Both the position numbers and the translations under genes were made by a program. A DNA stretch of 64,000 bases. Source: Bradyrhizobium sp. SZCCHNS1050. Its GTDB lineage: Bacteria > Pseudomonadota > Alphaproteobacteria > Rhizobiales > Xanthobacteraceae. Below, piece by piece: positions 55,412 through 64,000 of the stretch (positions within the stretch are counted from its first letter, which is position 1; the number at the start of each line of letters is the position of its first letter). The stretch lies in NCBI RefSeq assembly GCF_032484785.1, contig NZ_JAUETR010000002.1:1-64000 (forward strand), given 5' to 3'. A model generated the notes under the pieces. The model searched no databases. It had not been told where the DNA came from and saw only the letters and a list, made by a program, of their open reading frames with translations.

Positions 55412-55990
55412 ATGTCTCGTCGTCCGCGACCGCCAATGACTGTTTCCTTCGTCCGCACCGGAGAGCGCCGCTACGCGGTGCGCGCGATGCTCGGTGATGG
55501 ACGCACCCTCGAAATGAGCCCGGCGCCTGGCTTCGATCCCTGGATGCCGCATGATCTGCAACACTTCATCGTCGAAAAGCATCTCGGGATTGACGGCGCC
55601 GTATTCGGGCGGCTCGCGGCCGGCGGCACGGCCGGGACCTTTCATTTGGTCCCGCATGCGACCTCGTCCCGCGAGGCCGCGCGGCTGCGTCGCAGGCATG
55701 AGACCAGGGACCAGCGCCTGATGCCGGAACGCAGCGAGGACTATGCCCGCTCCGAGCGCGCTACATATGTGTGCTGGCAGGACTGGCTGCAGCAGGCTGA
55801 CGATCCGGCGCTGCGGGCGCGCGGGGCCGAGATGGCACCGTCGGCGCGCAGCCTGCTGGACGGGATGTCAGCGGAGGAGCGCGCGGCCTACACGCCGGCG
55901 CGGCGCGACGCCATCCGACAGGAGTTCGCGCGTCTGAGCCGACGTTGGAGCGCTCTCGCCATCGGCGAAAGTCTCTCCGAACCGTGGTGA
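55412..55990 (+). CDS. Protein of unknown function
   Basis: A 192-residue soluble protein, MTVSFVRTGERRYAVRAML after a short basic leader. It contains FDPWMPHDLQHFIVEKHLGI and the Gly-rich GRLAAGGTAGTF, then a charged helical half rich in Arg and Glu. The MPHDLQHFIVE block suggests a conserved family, but it is not assigned. An ATG at 55436 is an alternative start. It precedes the methyltransferase by 112 bases. Confidence 0.6.
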   Translation: MSRRPRPPMTVSFVRTGERRYAVRAMLGDGRTLEMSPAPGFDPWMPHDLQHFIVEKHLGIDGAVFGRLAAGGTAGTFHLVPHATSSREAARLRRRHETRDQRLMPERSEDYARSERATYVCWQDWLQQADDPALRARGAEMAPSARSLLDGMSAEERAAYTPARRDAIRQEFARLSRRWSALAIGESLSEPW

Positions 55991-56102
55991 GGACCGGCCC
56001 ATTTTCTTCCTCAAGCGCATCGCGGCCTCGTGCCTTGACAGGACAGGCGGCTGCATGCGCCATGCCGGCTCTTGCGATGACCTCAATCAGACAGGGCACA
56101 TC

Positions 56103-56960
56103 ATGCAATTGCCGGCAGGGGACGACCGCAACGCCGACCAGATCGCCTATTGGAACGGGCCCGGCGGCCAGCGCTGGTCCGATCGCCAGGAGGCCCAGGA
56201 CATCCTGCTCGCGCCGGTGTCGCAGATCCTGATCGAGCGTATCGCCGCGAAGCCGGGTGATCGCATTCTCGACATCGGCTGCGGCTGTGGTGGTTTGTCG
56301 ATCGCACTGGCCGGGCAGGTGGCGCCCGGCGGCTCCGTTCTCGGCGTCGACATCTCCGCACCGATGCTCGAGCGGGCGCGCGCGGTGGCGCCGGCCGGGC
56401 TTCCCGCCGAGTTCGTGCTGGCCGACGCGACCGTGTATCCGTTCGCGCCGGCGAGCTTCGATCTGCTGGTGTCGCGGTTCGGGGTGATGTTCTTTGCCGA
56501 TCCGGTGGCGTCGTTCGCCAACATCCGCCGCGCGCTGAAGCCGAGCGGCCGGGTCGTGTTCGCCTGCTGGCGCGAGCCGAAGGCCAATCCCTGGATGATC
56601 GCGCCGCTGCAGGCGGTCTATCGTCACGTCCCGAAGCTGCCGGAGATGGCGCCGGAGGATCCTGGCCCGTTCGCCTTCGCATCCGAAGCGCGAGTGGCGC
56701 GGATCCTCGGCGAGGCCGGCTTCAGCGACGTCGCGCTGGAGGCGCATGCGCTGTCACTCGACATCGCCCGCGGGCAGGGTCTCGAGGCGGCAGTGGAGTC
56801 GGCGTTCGAAATCGGCCCCGCCAGCCGCGCGCTGGAGGGGCATCCCCAGGAGACGCGCGAGGCGGCGCGGCAGTCGGTCCGCGAGCTGCTGACGCAGTAT
56901 GTACGCGGCGACAGCGTGACGCTCGCCGGCTCGATCTGGCTGGTGACGGCGCGCGTCTGA
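56103..56960 (+). CDS. Class I SAM-dependent methyltransferase
   Basis: A 285-residue Rossmann-fold methyltransferase of the UbiE/Methyltransf_11 type. Motif I is ILDIGCGCGGLSIALA (about 55-70), motif II VLGVDISAPMLERAR, and the motif III/IV region FDLLVSRFGVMFFADPVASFANIRRALKPSGRVVFACWRE. The N-terminal QIAYWNGPGGQRWSDRQE is typical of a group of predicted small-molecule methyltransferases. The acceptor is unknown. The ATG at 56103 is chosen over one 48 bases upstream because homology begins at MQLPAGDD or later. Confidence 0.85.
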   Translation: MQLPAGDDRNADQIAYWNGPGGQRWSDRQEAQDILLAPVSQILIERIAAKPGDRILDIGCGCGGLSIALAGQVAPGGSVLGVDISAPMLERARAVAPAGLPAEFVLADATVYPFAPASFDLLVSRFGVMFFADPVASFANIRRALKPSGRVVFACWREPKANPWMIAPLQAVYRHVPKLPEMAPEDPGPFAFASEARVARILGEAGFSDVALEAHALSLDIARGQGLEAAVESAFEIGPASRALEGHPQETREAARQSVRELLTQYVRGDSVTLAGSIWLVTARV

Positions 56961-56977
56961 CGCGCGCCGGACGGCGC

Positions 56978-58234
56978 TCAGGATCGCTCTTCCCAGATCA
57001 TCGCCAGATGGACGATGGTCTGCGCCGCCTTCTCCATGTCCTGGACGCTGACCCATTCGAGACGCGAGTGGAAGGCATGCTCGCCGGCAAAGATGTTGGG
57101 GCAGGGCAGGCCCATGAACGACAGCCGCGAACCGTCGGTGCCGCCGCGGATCGATGTCCTGACCGGCGTCAGGCCGGCGCGGCGGATCGCCTCCTCGGCA
57201 TAGGTCACGATCTCCGGATGCAGATCGATGACCTCCTTCATGTTGCGGTATTGCTGCCGAACCTCCATCCGATAGCTCGAGCGCGGATAGTCCTTCAGGA
57301 CATCCCTGACGATGTCCTCGAGCAGCGCTTCCTTCTGCCGCAGGCCCTGCTCGCTGAAATCGCGCACGATGAAGTCGAGTCGCGCCTGTTCGAGCGCGCC
57401 GGAGATCCCGACCGGATGCAGGAAGCCTTCCTTGCCCTCCGTCGTCTCCGGCGAGCAGCCATCCTTCGGGAGCCGATCGACGATTGCGGACGCGATCTTG
57501 ATCGCGTGCTCCATCTTGCCCTTGGCAAAGCCGGGATGGGCGCTGACGCCGTTGATGAGGATGGTGGCGCCGTCGGCGGCAAAGGTCTCGTCCTCGATGT
57601 TGCCGGCGGTTTCGCCATCCATCGTGTAGCCGAAGTCGGCGCCGAGCTTCTTCAGGTCGACCCGGTCGACGCCACGGCCGATCTCCTCGTCCGGCGTGAA
57701 CAGGATCTTGATGGTGCCATGCTTGATCTGCGGATTGCTGATCAGGAACTGCGCCGCGTCCATGATCTCGGCGATGCCGGCTTTGTTATCGGCCCCGAGC
57801 AGGGTGGTGCCGTCGGTGGTGACGATGTCGTTGCCGATCTGGTCCTTCAATGCAGGATGCTCAGCCGCACGGATGATCTGGCTCGGGTCCCCCGGCAGCA
57901 CGATGTCGCCGCCCTGGTAGTTGCGCACGATCTGCGGCTTCACGTTGGCCCCGGAGCAATCGGGCGACGTGTCCATGTGCGAGCAGAAGCAGATCACCGG
58001 CACGGCCTTGTCGGTGGTGGCGGGGATGGTCGCATAGACGTAGCCATGGTCGTCCAGGTGGGCGTCCGAGAGGCCCATTGCCTGCAGCTCGGCTGCGAGC
58101 ATCCGGCCGAGATTCTTCTGTTTGAGCGTCGAAGGACAGGTCGGCGACGTCGGGTCCGACTGGGTGTCGATCGCGGCGTAGCGGAGCAGGCGCTCGGTGA
58201 CGGAGTGGGTGTAGCTGCGAAGCGGGTCGGACAT
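56978..58234 (-). CDS. pepT: Peptidase T (tripeptide aminopeptidase)
   Basis: A 418-residue dizinc M20B aminopeptidase removing N-terminal residues from tripeptides. Motifs are FCSHMDTSPD (first metal His and Asp), LLGADNKAGIAEIMDA, FTPDEEIGRGVDRVDL (catalytic Glu), YTMDGETAGNIEDETF, GVSAHPGFAKGKM and GGTDGSRLSFMGLPCPNIF. Standard length. The ATG at 58234 gives MSDPLRSY. No Shine-Dalgarno sequence is clear (a CT-rich run is present instead). Confidence 0.95.
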   Translation of the reverse strand: MSDPLRSYTHSVTERLLRYAAIDTQSDPTSPTCPSTLKQKNLGRMLAAELQAMGLSDAHLDDHGYVYATIPATTDKAVPVICFCSHMDTSPDCSGANVKPQIVRNYQGGDIVLPGDPSQIIRAAEHPALKDQIGNDIVTTDGTTLLGADNKAGIAEIMDAAQFLISNPQIKHGTIKILFTPDEEIGRGVDRVDLKKLGADFGYTMDGETAGNIEDETFAADGATILINGVSAHPGFAKGKMEHAIKIASAIVDRLPKDGCSPETTEGKEGFLHPVGISGALEQARLDFIVRDFSEQGLRQKEALLEDIVRDVLKDYPRSSYRMEVRQQYRNMKEVIDLHPEIVTYAEEAIRRAGLTPVRTSIRGGTDGSRLSFMGLPCPNIFAGEHAFHSRLEWVSVQDMEKAAQTIVHLAMIWEERS

Positions 58235-58271
58235 GGGCACCAAGAGAGAGAGAGGGAGACGTTACTGGAGG

Positions 58272-58287
58272 TATCAGTATACTAATA
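58272..58287. promoter_or_regulatory. AT-rich operator-like palindrome upstream of pepT
   Basis: TATCAGTA-TACTAATA, 8-base arms with one mismatch, lies 38 bases before the pepT start in an unusually AT-rich island of this GC-rich region. It fits a GntR-like or other dimeric regulator site. Confidence 0.4.
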
Positions 58288-58915
58288 TATCAGTTATTGC
58301 ATGCCAGATACCAGGGGGTGGCAGGCTATCAAGGGTTTCCGCTCTGATCAAAGATCGTCCGCCAGCTCCCGTGCGGAATACGGCGGGTCGCGGGCCGGCG
58401 TTGATCAGCACCGCCTCGCCGACAGCAGGATTGCGCACTCCGGCGCGCGCCACCTGCAGGATACCGACTCCGGCGATTCGAAGCTCATCTTCCTCGCACC
58501 GGTGGCGGGCGATTCGTGGGCAGCGTCCGCGAGGATTCTCCTCTCACTCGCTTCCTGGTCAGCAAGTGCGCCTCGGTGGGGACCGCGGCCGGAAATTTCA
58601 ATGCCCGGTCGGAAGCATGCGCGGTCGGACTTGGCGCCCATTTTGCCATATCCGGCCTGCGACGTCGTCGCGAAGCGACCGCCAGCGCCGCCGCCGCGGG
58701 GCGGGGTTGCTGCGGTCCGGAAGGAGAGACGCGGGACAGGTCGATCTGGCCCATCATCGTGCGGCGACTAACGTCGGCTGCCTGGGCCCAGCCAAGGAGA
58801 TCGGGCGTCCTGCATTGCTCCCCCATCAAGGACTTCGCACAGCTGTCGGTTCATTGTCCTTGACTTCGAAACATCGCCCCTTTAAGTCGCACTCCTCCGC
58901 GGATTTCGCGATCAC
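58288..58915. other. Long intergenic region before tRNA-Asp
   Basis: About 630 bases with several overlapping open frames on both strands, none with recognisable protein features or a good ribosome site. It is probably non-coding or a decayed gene. Confidence 0.4.
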
Positions 58916-58992
<77 letters not shown>

Positions 58993-59125
58993 TGTTTTCA
59001 ATGGCTTAGCTTTTGATGTGATCTGTCCGCTGGCGCAATCAGCGCCGCCGCGCGATCCCCTCCCGTCTACGACCTGGCGCTCCGCCGGACTGCAAGTGCT
59101 CCGTCGCCGATTTTCCGATCGGGCA

Positions 59126-59152
59126 TGAAAAAGGCCACCCGGCGGGTGGCCT
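59126..59152 (-). terminator. Terminator of the small membrane protein gene
   Basis: Read on the minus strand: AGGCCACCC-GCC-GGGTGGCCT then TTTTC, 35 bases past the stop codon. Confidence 0.8.
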
Positions 59153-59186
59153 GCGATTGCCGTCAGATGGCAGCGGAGCAGTGGCC

Positions 59187-59387
59187 TCAGCGGACGACCA
59201 TCGAGTCGCTGGAACTCGTCATGGTCACCGGCTTGCCTGCCTTCACGACGTGCGATGCCGTCTGGCTGTAGTCGACGTTGGCGCGGGTCGCGATGCCGAA
59301 AGCGGTCACCGCGATGCCGGCGACCAGGGCAACGACGACGATCTTCAGATGGGTCGATCGGTCTGCGGAATGCAGCGAGTGGTTCAT
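59187..59387 (-). CDS. Small single-pass membrane protein of unknown function
   Basis: A 66-residue protein with a polar N-terminus, one hydrophobic helix (LKIVVVALVAGIAVTAFGIA, about 14-33) and a short soluble tail (ANVDYSQTASHVVKAGKPVTMTSSSDSMVV). A strong GGGAGG precedes the ATG and a clean terminator follows, so it is a genuine gene. It may be anchored with the tail outside. The family is not recognised. Confidence 0.7.
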   Translation of the reverse strand: MNHSLHSADRSTHLKIVVVALVAGIAVTAFGIATRANVDYSQTASHVVKAGKPVTMTSSSDSMVVR

Positions 59388-59976
59388 GTCAGCCTCCCGG
59401 CGTCTCAGAGCGCCACTTTGTTGCCTGGACATGTACCCCCGCTTTGTTTCGATCCCGTTTCTTCGTTTCCTCAAAATGGTTTCATCGGTTGCAGCCGTCG
59501 CGGCGGCAATCGGGAGTATGCGGCCGGGGCTAACAGTGCGCGGCGGTGCCGGTATCGACGGCGGCCGTGGATGATCTTGATCCGGCGGCCCTTCGTGACC
59601 ATCTCCCGCGGTAACGGAAGCCTATCGGGTGACGGTCCCGTCGCCTCGTTTGGATCTCCCGATCGAGCGCTGATCCGCATCCGTCTCCGACCAGCCAGCC
59701 TGCGCACACCGGCGTGCGTCCTCGCGATTGCTGATCGCCTCAGCGTCCTGCGTTGGACCGTGCGGCACCGTAATGCTGCGGGTCTGCAATGCGGCTCCTG
59801 CACGCGTCATCCGCGGCGCCGTTGCTCGGTGTGTCCGGGTTTCCGCAATGTGGGGAGGGATGACACCGGCGAGACGGCTTGTCTTGCGCGGCTTGGTGCG
59901 CTGCGCTAAGGCTTCGACCAATTCCAATGCAACGAGTCTGCGGTTTGCACCGAAACCGCAGAGGAAAGTGGCGCCG
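59388..59976. other. Divergent region upstream of the nuo operon
   Basis: 589 bases with no supported gene. It should carry the nuo promoter and the promoter of the small membrane protein. No clear promoter or riboswitch could be picked by eye. Confidence 0.4.
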
Positions 59977-60342
59977 ATGACCGGCATCCTTCAGAACTAT
60001 CTCCCCCTCGTCGTTTTCATAGGTGTCGCAGCCATCATCGGGGTGGTGCTGCTGATCGCGCCGTTCCTGGTCGCCTACCAGCAGCCCGATCCCGAGAAGC
60101 TCTCCGCGTACGAGTGCGGCTTCAATGCGTTCGACGACGCCCGCATGAAGTTCGACGTCCGCTTCTATCTGGTTGCCATCCTTTTCATCATCTTCGACCT
60201 CGAAGTCGCCTTCCTGTTCCCCTGGGCAGTCGCATTCGGCAAGCTCGGCGCGGCCGGCTTCTGGTCGATGCTGGTGTTCCTGGCCGTGTTGACGGTCGGG
60301 TTTGCCTACGAATGGAAGAAAGGCGCGCTTGAATGGGATTGA
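59977..60342 (+). CDS. nuoA: NADH-quinone oxidoreductase subunit A
   Basis: A 121-residue three-helix membrane subunit of complex I. It shows [46 protein letters not shown] (in family blocks), with the conserved Cys of loop 1-2 and the acidic residue in FDLEVAF. It overlaps nuoB by 10 bases and begins the operon. GAGGAAAG lies about 10 bases before the ATG. Confidence 0.97.
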   Translation: MTGILQNYLPLVVFIGVAAIIGVVLLIAPFLVAYQQPDPEKLSAYECGFNAFDDARMKFDVRFYLVAILFIIFDLEVAFLFPWAVAFGKLGAAGFWSMLVFLAVLTVGFAYEWKKGALEWD

Positions 60343-60923
60343 GCCCGACCACGTCCTCGACCGGGCCGGCGATCGCTCCGGCCCCGAAGGGCATTCTCGA
60401 TCCCGCGACCGGCAGGCCGATCGGTGCCAACGACCCGTATTTCCTCGAGGTCAGGCACGAACTGTCGGACAAGGGATTCTTCGTCGCCACCGCTGACGAT
60501 CTCATCACCTGGGCCCGCACCGGCTCGCTGATGTGGATGACGTTCGGCCTGGCCTGCTGCGCCGTCGAGATGATGCAGGTCTCGATGCCGCGCTACGACG
60601 TCGAGCGGTTCGGCTTCGCGCCGCGCGCCTCGCCGCGCCAGTCCGACGTGATGATCGTCGCCGGCACGCTGACCAACAAGATGGCGCCGGCGCTGCGCAA
60701 GGTCTACGACCAGATGCCGGAGCCGCGCTACGTCATCTCGATGGGGTCGTGCGCCAATGGCGGCGGCTACTATCACTATTCCTATTCGGTGGTCCGCGGC
60801 TGCGATCGCATCGTTCCCATTGACATCTACGTGCCCGGCTGTCCGCCGACCGCCGAAGCGCTGCTGTACGGTGTGCTGCTGCTGCAGAAGAAGATCCGGC
60901 GCACCGGCACCATCGAACGCTGA
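60333..60923 (+). CDS. nuoB: NADH-quinone oxidoreductase subunit B
   Basis: A 196-residue peripheral-arm subunit carrying the N2 iron-sulfur cluster next to the quinone site. Its ligands are Cys75-Cys76 (GLACCAVEM), Cys140 (MGSCANGGG) and Cys170 (VPGCPPTAE). The N-terminal 40 residues are a variable extension. The start overlaps the nuoA end, which indicates translational coupling. Confidence 0.97.
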   Translation: MGLSPTTSSTGPAIAPAPKGILDPATGRPIGANDPYFLEVRHELSDKGFFVATADDLITWARTGSLMWMTFGLACCAVEMMQVSMPRYDVERFGFAPRASPRQSDVMIVAGTLTNKMAPALRKVYDQMPEPRYVISMGSCANGGGYYHYSYSVVRGCDRIVPIDIYVPGCPPTAEALLYGVLLLQKKIRRTGTIER

Positions 60924-60935
60924 AGGTTTTTCGTT

Positions 60936-61541
60936 ATGGACGACGGCAGGCTCGACACCCTTGGGCAGACGATCGTAAGCGCGCTCCCGGGCGCCGCGAT
61001 CGGCCATACGGTCGCTTTCAATCAGCTCACGGTGAACGTGGAGCCCGCCCGGATCGTCGAGGTCGTGACACATCTGCGCGACGATCCGGCTCTCCGCTTC
61101 GTCAACATCACCGACATCACGGCGGTCGACTATCCTGAGCGCGCCAAGCGTTTCGATGTTGTCTATCACTTCCTGTCACCGACGCTGAACGCGCGCATCC
61201 GGCTGAAGGCCGAGGCCGACGAGACGACGCAGGTGCCGTCGCTGATCGATGTCTTTCCGGGCGCCGATTGGTTCGAGCGTGAGGCCTACGACCTCTACGG
61301 CGTGATCTTCGTCGGCCACCCGGACATGCGCCGCCTGCTGACGGATTACGGATTCGACGGCCATCCGCTGCGCAAGGACTTCCCGACGACGGGGTTCGTC
61401 GAGGTGCGCTACGACGATCAGGAGAAGCGGGTCATCTACGAGCCGGTGCGGCTCAACCAGGAATTCCGCAAGTTCGATTTCCTGTCGCCCTGGGAAGGTG
61501 CGGACTATCCGCTGCCGGGCGATGAGAAGGCGACGAAGTGA
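60936..61541 (+). CDS. nuoC: NADH-quinone oxidoreductase subunit C
   Basis: A 201-residue 30-kDa-type subunit of the connecting module. Family signature: [42 protein letters not shown] and the C-terminal FDFLSPWEG. It is separate from nuoD, unlike the E. coli nuoCD fusion. nuoD starts 14 bases downstream. Confidence 0.96.
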   Translation: MDDGRLDTLGQTIVSALPGAAIGHTVAFNQLTVNVEPARIVEVVTHLRDDPALRFVNITDITAVDYPERAKRFDVVYHFLSPTLNARIRLKAEADETTQVPSLIDVFPGADWFEREAYDLYGVIFVGHPDMRRLLTDYGFDGHPLRKDFPTTGFVEVRYDDQEKRVIYEPVRLNQEFRKFDFLSPWEGADYPLPGDEKATK

Positions 61542-61555
61542 GTGGGAGCGCGAGC

Positions 61556-62752
61556 ATGAACGAGCAGAGCCCGGCACTCCGCAACTTCACGATCAATTTC
61601 GGTCCGCAGCATCCGGCGGCCCACGGCGTGCTGCGCCTGGTGCTGGAGCTGGACGGCGAGGTGGTCGAGCGCGTCGATCCGCATATCGGCCTGCTGCATC
61701 GCGGCACCGAGAAGCTGATCGAGACCAAGACCTACATGCAGGCGATGCCCTATTTCGATCGGCTTGACTACGTCGCGCCGATGAATCAGGAGCATGCCTT
61801 CTGCCTCGCCGCCGAACGCCTGCTCGGCATCGAGGTTCCGCGCCGCGGCCAGCTGATCCGCGTGCTCTACTCCGAGATCGGACGGCTGCTGTCGCATCTG
61901 CTCAACGTCACCACCCAGGCGATGGACGTCGGCGCGCTGACGCCGCCGCTGTGGGGCTTCGAGGAGCGCGAGAAGCTGATGGTGTTCTATGAGCGCGCCT
62001 CCGGCTCGCGCATGCACGCCAACTACTTCCGCATCGGTGGCGTCCACCAGGACCTGCCGCCGAAGCTGATCGACGACATCGACGCATTCTGCGATCCGTT
62101 CCTGAAGGTGGTCGACGATCTCGACCGGCTCCTCACCGGCAACCGCATCTTCAAGCAGCGTAACGTCGACATCGGCGTCGTGACCCTGAAGCAGGCCTGG
62201 GAGTGGGGCTTCTCCGGCGTGATGGTGCGCGGCTCGGGCGCGGCCTGGGACCTGCGCAAGTCGCAGCCCTACGACGTCTATGCCGAGATGGAGTTCGACG
62301 TTCCGATCGGCAAGAACGGCGACTGCTACGACCGCTATCTGATCCGCATGGAAGAGATGCGCCAGTCGGTGCGTATCATGAAGCAGTGCATCCAAAAGCT
62401 GCGAGCACCGGACGGGCAGGGCCCGGTGATGATCACCGACAACAAGATCGCTCCGCCGCGCCGTGGCGAGATGAAGCGCTCGATGGAAGCGCTGATCCAC
62501 CACTTCAAACTCTACACCGAGGGCGTGCACGTGCCGGCAGGCGAGATCTATGCGGCCGTCGAGGCGCCGAAGGGTGAGTTCGGCGTCTATCTCGTCGCCG
62601 ACGGCACCAACAAGCCGTACAAGTGCAAGATCCGCGCTCCGGGCTTCGCGCATCTACAGGCGATGGATTTCATCTGCCGCGGCCATCTGCTCGCCGACGT
62701 CTCGGCCATTCTCGGCTCGCTCGACATCGTGTTCGGAGAGGTGGACCGCTGA
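61556..62752 (+). CDS. nuoD: NADH-quinone oxidoreductase subunit D
   Basis: A 398-residue 49-kDa-type subunit that forms the quinone-binding pocket with NuoB. Landmarks are [19 protein letters not shown] (the quinone-site His), [44 protein letters not shown] and [14 protein letters not shown]. Arg49 in LLHRG matches the arginine that is dimethylated in the mitochondrial counterpart NDUFS2. The stop codon overlaps the next start codon (TGATG). Confidence 0.97.
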   Translation: MNEQSPALRNFTINFGPQHPAAHGVLRLVLELDGEVVERVDPHIGLLHRGTEKLIETKTYMQAMPYFDRLDYVAPMNQEHAFCLAAERLLGIEVPRRGQLIRVLYSEIGRLLSHLLNVTTQAMDVGALTPPLWGFEEREKLMVFYERASGSRMHANYFRIGGVHQDLPPKLIDDIDAFCDPFLKVVDDLDRLLTGNRIFKQRNVDIGVVTLKQAWEWGFSGVMVRGSGAAWDLRKSQPYDVYAEMEFDVPIGKNGDCYDRYLIRMEEMRQSVRIMKQCIQKLRAPDGQGPVMITDNKIAPPRRGEMKRSMEALIHHFKLYTEGVHVPAGEIYAAVEAPKGEFGVYLVADGTNKPYKCKIRAPGFAHLQAMDFICRGHLLADVSAILGSLDIVFGEVDR

Positions 62753-63711
62753 TGGGCCATGCGCCGATCCAGTTCGATCGTGCTTCCGGAGCGCTCGAAG
62801 GAGCGAACCTCTGGGAGCGCACGGCTGCATTGGCGCTGTCGACCGGCTCGAAGATTTCCTCGCATTTCTCGCATCGCGGCTACAACCGCTGTGCCAATCT
62901 GCTGCGGCTGGCGCTGCCCGAACGCGACATCGCGGTGAAGCTCAACCCGGACGCCGTGTTCGAGTTTCCCTATGGCGACGGCTATTGGAGCAAGCTGCTC
63001 AACCGCGACTATCACTATGAGGACGAACTCGAGTTCCTGTTTCTCGGCACTGTCGATGTCGACTACACCTTCATCGACGGCGGGGCCAATTACGGCTACT
63101 GGTCGGTGCTGGTGTCGAGCACGCCCTACGGCGCGCACAAGGCGATCGCGATCGAGCCGTCCTCGGCGAACTTCGCCAAGCTCGCGAACAATGCGCAGAT
63201 CAACGGCGGCCGCTTCGAAGTGATGAAGTGCGCCATCGGCGAACGCCGCGGCGTCGCGCATCTCACCGGTACCAAGCACGAGGCCTTCAGTATCGCCGGC
63301 GACAACGCCGGCGGCGAGCAGGTGCCGGTGATGGCGCTCGACGATCTGATCGACGACGGCAAGGTCGCCGCTTCCGGCAAGTACCTGATCAAGCTCGACG
63401 TCGAGGGCGTCGAGATCGAGGCGATCAAGGGCGGGGCGCGGCTGCTCGCGACCGACAGCATGATCCTGTGCGAGGAGCACGGCCAGGATCGCAACCATAC
63501 GGTCTCGCGCTACATCCTCGATCAGACGCCGATGCAACTGATGGTCTACGACCCCGCAAGCGGCCGCCTTGAGACCGTGACAGAGCTGTCGATCCTCGAC
63601 CGGATCAAGGCGTCCGCCCACGTCGGCTATAACGTGTTCGGAACTGCAAGTGCCTTCTGGCAGAATCGCGTCGCAGCGCTCAATGCAAGTGCCGCGCGCC
63701 GCATGCAATGA
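62752..63711 (+). CDS. FkbM family SAM-dependent methyltransferase inside the nuo operon
   Basis: A 319-residue protein not part of the usual complex I set. An N-terminal helical region of about 100 residues is followed by an FkbM-type methyltransferase domain. The SAM-binding strand-loop is YTFIDGGANYGYWSVL (about 105-120), acidic motif II is AIAIEPSSANFAKLANNAQIN, and YLIKLDVEGVEIEAIKGGARLL (about 211-232) is the FkbM hallmark. The ATG shares a base with the nuoD stop, so it is translationally coupled. nuoE begins 14 bases after it. Base composition is like its neighbours. The substrate is unknown. Confidence 0.88.
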   Translation: MGHAPIQFDRASGALEGANLWERTAALALSTGSKISSHFSHRGYNRCANLLRLALPERDIAVKLNPDAVFEFPYGDGYWSKLLNRDYHYEDELEFLFLGTVDVDYTFIDGGANYGYWSVLVSSTPYGAHKAIAIEPSSANFAKLANNAQINGGRFEVMKCAIGERRGVAHLTGTKHEAFSIAGDNAGGEQVPVMALDDLIDDGKVAASGKYLIKLDVEGVEIEAIKGGARLLATDSMILCEEHGQDRNHTVSRYILDQTPMQLMVYDPASGRLETVTELSILDRIKASAHVGYNVFGTASAFWQNRVAALNASAARRMQ

Positions 63712-63725
63712 AAGATTGAAGAGCC

Positions 63726-64000
63726 ATGTCCGTCCGCCGTCTTGCCCCGAAGGAAGTCCAGCCCGCGAGCTTTGCGTTCACGGACGAGAACCTTGCCTTC
63801 GCCAAAGCGCAGATCGCGAAATATCCGGAAGGCCGCCAGGCCTCGGCCGTGATCGCGATCCTGTGGCGCGCGCAGGAGCAGAACGAGGGCTGGGTGTCGG
63901 AGGCGGCCATCCGCGTCGTCGCCGACATGCTCGGCATGCCCTACATCCGCGTGCTCGAAGTCGCGACCTTCTACACGATGTTCCAGCTGCAGCCGGTCGG
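63726..64000 (+). CDS. nuoE: NADH-quinone oxidoreductase subunit E (partial, runs off window)
   Basis: The first 91 codons are present: [19 protein letters not shown], then [46 protein letters not shown] and [17 protein letters not shown]. These match the thioredoxin-like 24-kDa subunit that carries the N1a [2Fe-2S] cluster. The cysteine ligands lie beyond the window end. Confidence 0.93.
   Translation, partial: MSVRRLAPKEVQPASFAFTDENLAFAKAQIAKYPEGRQASAVIAILWRAQEQNEGWVSEAAIRVVADMLGMPYIRVLEVATFYTMFQLQPV

Overview
The window is a GC-rich chromosomal segment of an alphaproteobacterium, most probably Bradyrhizobium or a close relative. Supporting signs are the gene order tig-clpP-clpX-lon, a glnB-glnA pair, a nuo operon beginning nuoA-B-C-D, DUF2842 beside heme A synthase, and several families of short palindromic repeats between genes. 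The genus is an inference from gene content. No phage, transposase, integrase or CRISPR array was seen.

Layout. 1-5066: a formamidase-like enzyme, a YdcF protein, a TPR-glycosyltransferase hybrid and a DUF169 protein. 5198-7594: two tandem saccharopine-dehydrogenase-like paralogues. 7591-17021: an extracellular polysaccharide locus (O-antigen-ligase-like protein, undecaprenyl-phosphate sugar-1-phosphate transferase, GT4 glycosyltransferase, Wzz chain-length protein with a degenerate kinase domain, BioF2-like acyltransferase, polysaccharide deacetylase). 17022-18434: DUF2842 and heme A synthase. 18435-20123: a small accessory island with a dispersed structured repeat, a LexA-type box, a BrnT/BrnA toxin-antitoxin pair, an orphan antitoxin-like regulator and a brnA fragment. 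20165-27853: a solute-binding protein, LysR regulator and RraA-like protein, then O-acetylhomoserine sulfhydrylase, a CoA-binding protein, enoyl-CoA hydratase and a thioesterase. 28012-28960: rplM-rpsI. 29057-38555: mixed enzymes, a diguanylate cyclase, a permease and two secreted paralogues. 38982-43601: a COG4315 protein, glnA, glnB and nnr. 43778-46180: a mandelate-racemase-like enzyme and a multicopper-oxidase-like protein lacking most copper ligands. 46367-53434: tRNA-Leu, then the proteostasis block tig, clpP, clpX, lon. 53569-59387: tRNA-Val, a cyclic-nucleotide-binding protein, a phosphoesterase, a methyltransferase, pepT, tRNA-Asp and a small membrane protein. 59977 to the end: nuoA-B-C-D, an FkbM-type methyltransferase, and the start of nuoE.

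How genes work together. The 7.6-17 kb genes form a lipid-linked polysaccharide pathway without a recognisable Wzx flippase. glnB and glnA are the nitrogen sensor and ammonium-assimilation enzyme. tig, clpP, clpX and lon are the folding and proteolysis module. The nuo genes encode complex I. The most unusual arrangement is the FkbM-like methyltransferase whose start codon overlaps the nuoD stop codon, placing it inside the complex I operon. The other notable signal is a structured element of about 130 bases present twice (window start and about 18.7 kb), whose inner hairpin differs by compensatory changes.
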